A DNA stretch of 64,000 nt from Sphingopyxis sp. PET50 (GTDB lineage Bacteria > Pseudomonadota > Alphaproteobacteria > Sphingomonadales > Sphingomonadaceae): positions 3,472,001 through 3,536,000 of the forward strand of contig NZ_CP104207.1 of the NCBI RefSeq assembly GCF_025244705.1, in the 5' to 3' direction. The position numbers and the translations under genes are program-made. The notes under the pieces were generated by a model that was not told the origin of the DNA, ran no database searches, and worked only from the letters and a program-made list of their open reading frames with translations. Shown piece after piece: positions 59,744 through 64,000 of this stretch (within the stretch, counting starts at the first letter, position 1; every line of letters starts with the position of its first letter).

Positions 59744-60633
59744 CGCGTCACCACATCGCCCGCCACGGTCACCCGTTCGAGCAGACGATATTCGGGCCAA
59801 TAGTCGCCGACCGCATAATGCTGGGTCGAGCGATTGTCCCAGATGCCGATCGCGTTCGGCGTCCAGCGGAAGCGCACCTGATATTCGGGCACCTTGATCC
59901 GGTCGAAGAGCAGGCGGAGCAGGCTGTCGCTCTCCTCCTCGCTCACCCCGACGATGCGGCTGGTGAAGGTATAGTTGACATAGAGGATCTTCTCGCCCGT
60001 TTCGGGGTGGGTGCGCACGACCGGGTGGCGGACGGGCGGGAAGTCGCGCGCGAGTTGGGCGCGCTTTTCCTCGCTGACGCGGCCGCCGAAACTGCGCACG
60101 ATGTCATGTTCGGCCTCCAGTCCCTCGATCCGGTCCTTCACTGGTTGTGGCAGCCCCGCATAGGCGGCGACCGTATCGGCCCACATCGTGTCGCCGCCGA
60201 GTGGCGGCAGCACCCGCGCGCGCAGGATCGAGGCGATCGACGGCTTCTGCCGGAAGGTCACGTCGGTGTGCCACTTGTTGTAGGCCTGAAAGGGCGCCAG
60301 CGTCTCGGCGGTGAGCTGCACGCCCTCGACGCCTTCGATGCGCAATATTTCGGGATAGCCCTCGACATGCGGGATCACCGGATGGCCTTCGAGTTCGCCG
60401 AACAAGGTGCCGAGCCGGACATGGCTTTCGTGGCTGATGTCCTGGTCGCGGAAGAAGATCACCTTGAAGCGCAGCCAGGCGGCGCGCAGCAGATCGGCCT
60501 CGGCACCGGTCAGCGGACGGTCGAGGTCGAGCCCCGAAATCTCGGCGCCGAGCGTCGGGGTCGACGGCGAGATGGCGACGCCCAGCGAGCGGGCGGTGTC
60601 GAAAATGTCGGCGGTTTGCGGCAGCGTGGCCAT
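59740..60633 (-). CDS. TauD/TfdA family 2-oxoglutarate-dependent dioxygenase
   Basis: 297 residues from ATG 60633 (MATLPQTADIFDTARSLGVA), with AGAGGA upstream. His122-x-Asp124 in NKWHTDVTF and the distal His in NRSTQHYAVGDYWP are the iron ligands; the Arg soon after (YRLLERVTVAGD) binds 2-oxoglutarate. The family oxidises taurine, alkyl sulfates, 2,4-D and similar. Coupled to the FAD protein by a 4-bp overlap, suggesting two steps on one organosulfur or aryloxy substrate; the substrate is unknown. Confidence 0.9.
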   Translation of the reverse strand: MATLPQTADIFDTARSLGVAISPSTPTLGAEISGLDLDRPLTGAEADLLRAAWLRFKVIFFRDQDISHESHVRLGTLFGELEGHPVIPHVEGYPEILRIEGVEGVQLTAETLAPFQAYNKWHTDVTFRQKPSIASILRARVLPPLGGDTMWADTVAAYAGLPQPVKDRIEGLEAEHDIVRSFGGRVSEEKRAQLARDFPPVRHPVVRTHPETGEKILYVNYTFTSRIVGVSEEESDSLLRLLFDRIKVPEYQVRFRWTPNAIGIWDNRSTQHYAVGDYWPEYRLLERVTVAGDVVTR

Positions 60634-60793
60634 GGTGCGATCCTCTTTTGTCGATACGACGGCGGATCGGTCGAGTCGTCGCGTCCCGATGCCCGTGACA
60701 CATAACTCAACTAGATTAATTGACAAGAGGAACGCGACAGTCCGCGCGCTATGCGCGACCGGCCGCTAAAAGTGACGGCGGTATGGTCGCGGG

Positions 60794-61258
60794 TCAGGCG
60801 ATCGGCAGCGCGCTCGTCGACTTGATTTCCGACAGCGCGACGGTCGAGTTGATCTCCTGAACGCCCGGCAGCTTGCTCAACCGGTCGAAGAAGAATTTTT
60901 CATAGGCGTCGATATCCTTCGCGACGATGCGCAGCATGAAATCGGTGCTGCCCATCAGCACGAAACAGTCGAGCACCTCCGGAAAATCGCGGATCGCAGC
61001 GCCGAACTCGTCGAGGTTGGCGCGGCCGTGTGCGTTGAGCTTCACCTGCGCGAAGATATGCGCGTTGAGCCCGACCTTGCGCCGGTCGACCAGCGCGACG
61101 CGGGCGCGGATATAGCCCTCCTGCTCGAGCCGGTTGATCCGCCGCCAGCACGGCGTCGCCGACAGCCCGACGCGCTCGGCCAACTCGGCGGTGGTCAGGC
61201 TGGCGTCGCGCTGCAATTCGCGGAGGATTTTCTTCTCGAACGGATCAAGATCGGTCAT
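60794..61258 (-). CDS. Lrp/AsnC family transcriptional regulator
   Basis: 154 residues. N-terminal AsnC-type helix-turn-helix (DPFEKKILRELQRDASLTTA, LAERVGLSATPCWRRINRLE) and a RAM amino-acid binding domain (LDCFVLMGSTDFMLRIVAKD). Divergent from the dehydrogenase gene with 122 bp between, so it likely senses a branched-chain or aromatic amino acid and activates that gene (BkdR-like arrangement). Confidence 0.92.
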   Translation of the reverse strand: MTDLDPFEKKILRELQRDASLTTAELAERVGLSATPCWRRINRLEQEGYIRARVALVDRRKVGLNAHIFAQVKLNAHGRANLDEFGAAIRDFPEVLDCFVLMGSTDFMLRIVAKDIDAYEKFFFDRLSKLPGVQEINSTVALSEIKSTSALPIA

Positions 61259-61380
61259 ATCAACTCACAATCTGGATATTCTGAGATGATTTAACTCAAT
61301 ATGGCGGATTCGCCCAGCGAATTGAGGCAAGTTTCTCCCCGCGCGCCGGGCGATAAGCGGCGCGCAAGGAGGAGTTTCCG

Positions 61381-62433
61381 ATGGTCGCACAAGTTTCCCG
61401 CCTGACCCCCGCCGCCGAGGTCGTGCGCCTCGAGGACGAGGCCGTGGGCCTCGACGGGGTCATCGTCATCCATTCGACCCGCCTCGGCCCCGGCGCGGGC
61501 GGATGCCGTTTCTGGCATTATCCCGACATCGCCGCCGCGACGACCGACGCCTTCCGCCTCGCCGAAGGGATGAGCTACAAGAATGCGATGGCGGGGCTGC
61601 CCTTCGGCGGCGCCAAGGCGGTGCTGCGCCGCCCGGCGGGCGATTTCGACCGCGAAGCGCTGTTCCGCGCCTTCGGCCGCGCGGTCGCCGGCCTCGGCGG
61701 CGCCTATGTCACCGCCGAGGATGTCGGCACGACCGTCGCCGACATGCACCATGTCGCCGAAGAGACGCGCCACGTCGCGGGCCTCGCGAGCGACGGCCAG
61801 CGCGCGGGCGGCGACCCGTCGCCGTGGACCGCGCAGGGCGTGTTCAACGCGATGGAGGCGGGCGCGCGCCACGCTTTCGGGTCGAGCCTGAAGGGGATGA
61901 CGGTCGCGGTGCAGGGCACCGGCAATGTCGGCGCCGAACTGTGCCGCCGCCTCGCCGATGCAGGCGCCGAACTGGTGATCGCCGACGTCGATCCCGGGCG
62001 CCGCGACCGGCTGGAGAAAATCCTCGGCGCGCGCGTCGTTGAGCCCGATGCGATCGCCAGTGTGGAGGCCGACATCTTCGCCCCCTGCGCGCTCGGCGGC
62101 GCGCTGACCCCGGCGAGTGTCGCGGCGATGAAGGCGAAGCTCGTCTGCGGCGGCGCCAACAACCAGCTCGCTTCGCCCGAAGTCGCCGACCTGCTGCTGC
62201 GGCGCGGCATCGCCTATGTCCCCGACTATGTCGCCAATGCCGGCGGCATCGTCAGCGTCACCGCCGAATATCTGGGCGAGAATCGCGCCCATGTCGTCGC
62301 GCGCGTCGCGCAGATCGGCCCGCGCGTCGCGGCACTGCTCGAAGAAGCGGCCAGCTGCCGCCTGTCGCCCGCGCTGGTCGCCGACCGCATGGCCGAGCGC
62401 ATCATCACCGGCGTCGACCGGGCCGCGGCTTGA
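61381..62433 (+). CDS. Leu/Val/Phe-type amino-acid dehydrogenase
   Basis: 350 residues from ATG 61381 (AAGGAGGAG upstream). Lys67 in GMSYKNAMAGLPFGGAKA binds the substrate carboxylate and Lys79 is catalytic; VAVQGTGNVGAELCRRLADA is the NAD Rossmann motif; CGGANNQLA and VPDYVANAGG follow. It reversibly deaminates branched-chain or aromatic amino acids to 2-oxo acids. Monocistronic, facing the Lrp regulator. Confidence 0.93.
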   Translation: MVAQVSRLTPAAEVVRLEDEAVGLDGVIVIHSTRLGPGAGGCRFWHYPDIAAATTDAFRLAEGMSYKNAMAGLPFGGAKAVLRRPAGDFDREALFRAFGRAVAGLGGAYVTAEDVGTTVADMHHVAEETRHVAGLASDGQRAGGDPSPWTAQGVFNAMEAGARHAFGSSLKGMTVAVQGTGNVGAELCRRLADAGAELVIADVDPGRRDRLEKILGARVVEPDAIASVEADIFAPCALGGALTPASVAAMKAKLVCGGANNQLASPEVADLLLRRGIAYVPDYVANAGGIVSVTAEYLGENRAHVVARVAQIGPRVAALLEEAASCRLSPALVADRMAERIITGVDRAAA

Positions 62434-62529
62434 GATAGCGCCGCCGCCCTCGCGACCGGGGACAAGGAGGACATCGAGGCCTCGCGAAGGTTCGAACCGC
62501 AGTGAAAGGCGCCTCCCGCCGCTCCAGTC

Positions 62530-62691
62530 TCAGGCGGAATCGATCAGGATAGCGCGAAAATTGTCCTCATTTGTTTGCGTCGGGCCGGTCGTGACCAGGT
62601 TGCCGCCAAACCCCCCGACGAAGTCGGCCTGTGCTTCATAGGCCGCCATGATGGCGTGTGCATTCGCCCCCCTTACCGCACCGCCAAGAAT
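62530..62691 (-). pseudogene. 3' remnant of a glycerate 2-kinase (MOFRL domain)
   Basis: Read on the minus strand the frame gives ANAHAIMAAYEAQADFVGGF then GGNLVTTGPTQTNEDNFRAI ending LIDSA and a TGA stop. TGPTxTNxxDFRAILI is the closing motif of the MOFRL domain of type-2 glycerate kinases. Everything upstream of about 62691 is replaced by AT-rich DNA, so only about 50 codons survive. A deletion or replacement scar is the simplest reading. The bases 62434-62529 contain nothing recognised. Confidence 0.65.
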
Positions 62692-62721
62692 CAAACTCCT
62701 ACGATCAACGATTATACTATA

Positions 62722-62739
62722 CGAATAGAATTTTATTCG
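62722..62739. promoter_or_regulatory. Inverted repeat upstream of TonB receptor 3
   Basis: CGAATA-GAATTT-TATTCG is a perfect inverted repeat in an unusually AT-rich stretch (62695-62750) about 80 bp before the receptor start. It could be a repressor operator; no factor can be named. Confidence 0.45.
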
Positions 62740-62820
62740 ATAGCATGATTACGCCGGGCGAAGACCCGAAGCGAGATTGGTTGACCCTCCCGCCAGCGGA
62801 GGGAAGCAAGGGAGAGGGAA

Positions 62821-64000
62821 ATGCGCCTGCGAACACGGATTCTGCTATCGACCGCGCTGATGGGCCTCACGCCCGCCGCTTATGCGCAGACAAGTCCGAC
62901 CGCGCCTGCGGACGACGAACCGGCTACCTATCGCAATGACGAAATCGTGGTGACAGCCCAGAAACGGAGCGAGAGCATCAATGATGTGGCATCGTCGGTC
63001 ACCGCCTTCACGGCCGAAGCGCGGCAGAAGATCGGTATCGATGGCCTGTCCGATTTCGCCAAATTCACCCCAGGCCTGTCCTATGATGCCGGCGCGGATC
63101 GCGTCTTCCTGCGCGGTATCGGGCGTCAGACCAACACTGCGGGCAGCGATCCGGGGGTCGCGACCTATGTCGATGGCATCTACGATTCGAGCACCGTCGG
63201 CCTCTCCAACAGCGACTTTTTCATCGAGCGCGTCGAGGTTCTTCGCGGTCCGCAAGGCACGCTTTACGGGCGCAACTCGATCGGCGGAGCGCTCAATGCG
63301 ATTTCGAGGCGGCCGTCCGACACGCTGACGATCGAGGGGCGTGGGACCTATGGGAATTACGACGCCTACGTCCTCGAGGGTGCGATCTCCGGCCCGGTGA
63401 CGGGCGGCCTGCGCGCGCGTCTCGCCGCTAGCTGGAGCGATCAGAATAAAGGCTATTTCCGCAATATAGCCGGCGGCCCGAGCGAGGGCGGCGTCGGCAA
63501 CAACCTCTATGTCGAAGGGCAGGTCGAGGCCGACCTCGGCCCCGACGCCACGCTCTGGCTGAAGGCTTTCACAGGGCGCTCGACGAGCAGGCCGCGGTCG
63601 GCGAATTTCCTGACTCCCTATGATTATGAACCCTATTCGGACGTCGTTCCGGGCGCGGCCTTTGGCTATCTGCTTCCGGGCTATCAAGCGCTCGGTACCG
63701 CCACCGCCAACCCCGGCGCCGACAATCCGCGCGAGTTCAGCACCGACACAGTCTCGCGTTCGCGCCTGCGCGGAAACTTCGGCGGTTCGGCGCAGCTCGA
63801 TGTTCGCCTCGACCCCTTCGATATCCGCATTCTTGGCGGCTATCGCGAATATCGCTTCGACAGCACCGCCGATCTCGATAACACGGCGATGCGCGCCTAT
63901 GATTTCCCGCTGTCGCCTGGCGCCGTCTGTGGCTTCATCCCCGGTTGTACGCCGCTGCGCGTCCAGCCCTCATCGACGTTCAACTATCTCGAAGACCGCT
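62821..64000 (+). CDS. TonB-dependent receptor 3, cut by the window edge
   Basis: ATG 62821 behind GGAGAGGGA. Signal peptide MRLRTRILLSTALMGLTPAA, cleavage after AYA-Q. TonB box-like DEIVVTAQKRSESINDV, plug with SVTAFTAEARQKIGIDGLSD, FLRGIGRQTNTAGSDPGVAT, YVDGIYDSSTVG and VEVLRGPQGTLYGRNSIGGA, then the first barrel strands. At least 393 residues in one open frame. This is the FecA/iron.complex-like branch common in Sphingomonadales, not the same type as receptors 1 and 2. Its end is outside the window. Confidence 0.92.
   Translation, partial: MRLRTRILLSTALMGLTPAAYAQTSPTAPADDEPATYRNDEIVVTAQKRSESINDVASSVTAFTAEARQKIGIDGLSDFAKFTPGLSYDAGADRVFLRGIGRQTNTAGSDPGVATYVDGIYDSSTVGLSNSDFFIERVEVLRGPQGTLYGRNSIGGALNAISRRPSDTLTIEGRGTYGNYDAYVLEGAISGPVTGGLRARLAASWSDQNKGYFRNIAGGPSEGGVGNNLYVEGQVEADLGPDATLWLKAFTGRSTSRPRSANFLTPYDYEPYSDVVPGAAFGYLLPGYQALGTATANPGADNPREFSTDTVSRSRLRGNFGGSAQLDVRLDPFDIRILGGYREYRFDSTADLDNTAMRAYDFPLSPGAVCGFIPGCTPLRVQPSSTFNYLEDR

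Overview
The window looks like chromosomal DNA of a high-GC alphaproteobacterium of the order Sphingomonadales, most likely a Sphingopyxis-like organism. This is inferred from the very GC-rich codon use, several outer-membrane TonB-dependent receptors, a DUF2093 gene next to xseA, and many dispersed GC-rich palindromic repeats between genes. I saw no rRNA, tRNA or CRISPR. The most striking global property is that about 26 single-base indels break otherwise normal genes (clpB, pepA, an RND pump, a flotillin and others). About 21 are one extra base, and several lie at CCGG or in C/G runs. Uncorrected long-read sequencing error is the likeliest cause, so broken genes are listed over their full span as single genes.

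Layout. 1-1744: end of xseA, a DUF2093 gene and an M23 endopeptidase lipoprotein. 2000-11967: a locus bounded by two TonB-dependent receptors. Inside it are a sulfotransferase-like protein, a divergent TPR/aspartyl-asparaginyl hydroxylase and three tandem paralogous small secreted two-cysteine proteins. 12095-25474: clpB, an exported leucyl aminopeptidase, an N-terminal-nucleophile (acyl-homoserine-lactone-type) acylase, an M16 protease, an MFS exporter and an APC amino-acid permease. 25562-33665: penicillin-binding protein 1C and bacterial alpha-2-macroglobulin, a classic pair. 33784-38004: hinT, hisE, ung, a TauE/SafE permease, a YaiI-like gene and a diguanylate cyclase. 38281-39111: an IS5-family insertion sequence.

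39382-48686: a BASS-type transporter, followed by a run of membrane-stress genes on one strand: TelA, an XpaC-like partner, a MASE1-like GGDEF cyclase, YqiJ-like and YqiK/flotillin proteins, and a TIR-transmembrane-coiled coil-WD40 protein. This is the best candidate for an unusual system. 48867-50353: an ECF sigma factor gene coupled to two membrane-protein genes.

50685-58226: a tripartite RND efflux operon (small protein, membrane fusion protein, RND pump, outer-membrane factor) and its TetR repressor. The promoter carries two 12-bp operator-like palindromes, and a third sits at the tetR start codon. 58326-62433: an FAD-dependent protein translationally coupled to a TauD-type dioxygenase, and an Lrp/AsnC regulator divergent from a leucine-type dehydrogenase. 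62434-64000: a 3' scar of a glycerate 2-kinase, an AT-rich stretch and the start of a third TonB-dependent receptor.

Several repeat families fill the gaps: mosaic terminator-like hairpins, composite inverted-repeat (MITE-like) elements, a CTTGTCGAAG palindrome and a TTCACGCGGAGACGCGG-type element. They sit mostly at gene 3' ends and also inside the RND operon.
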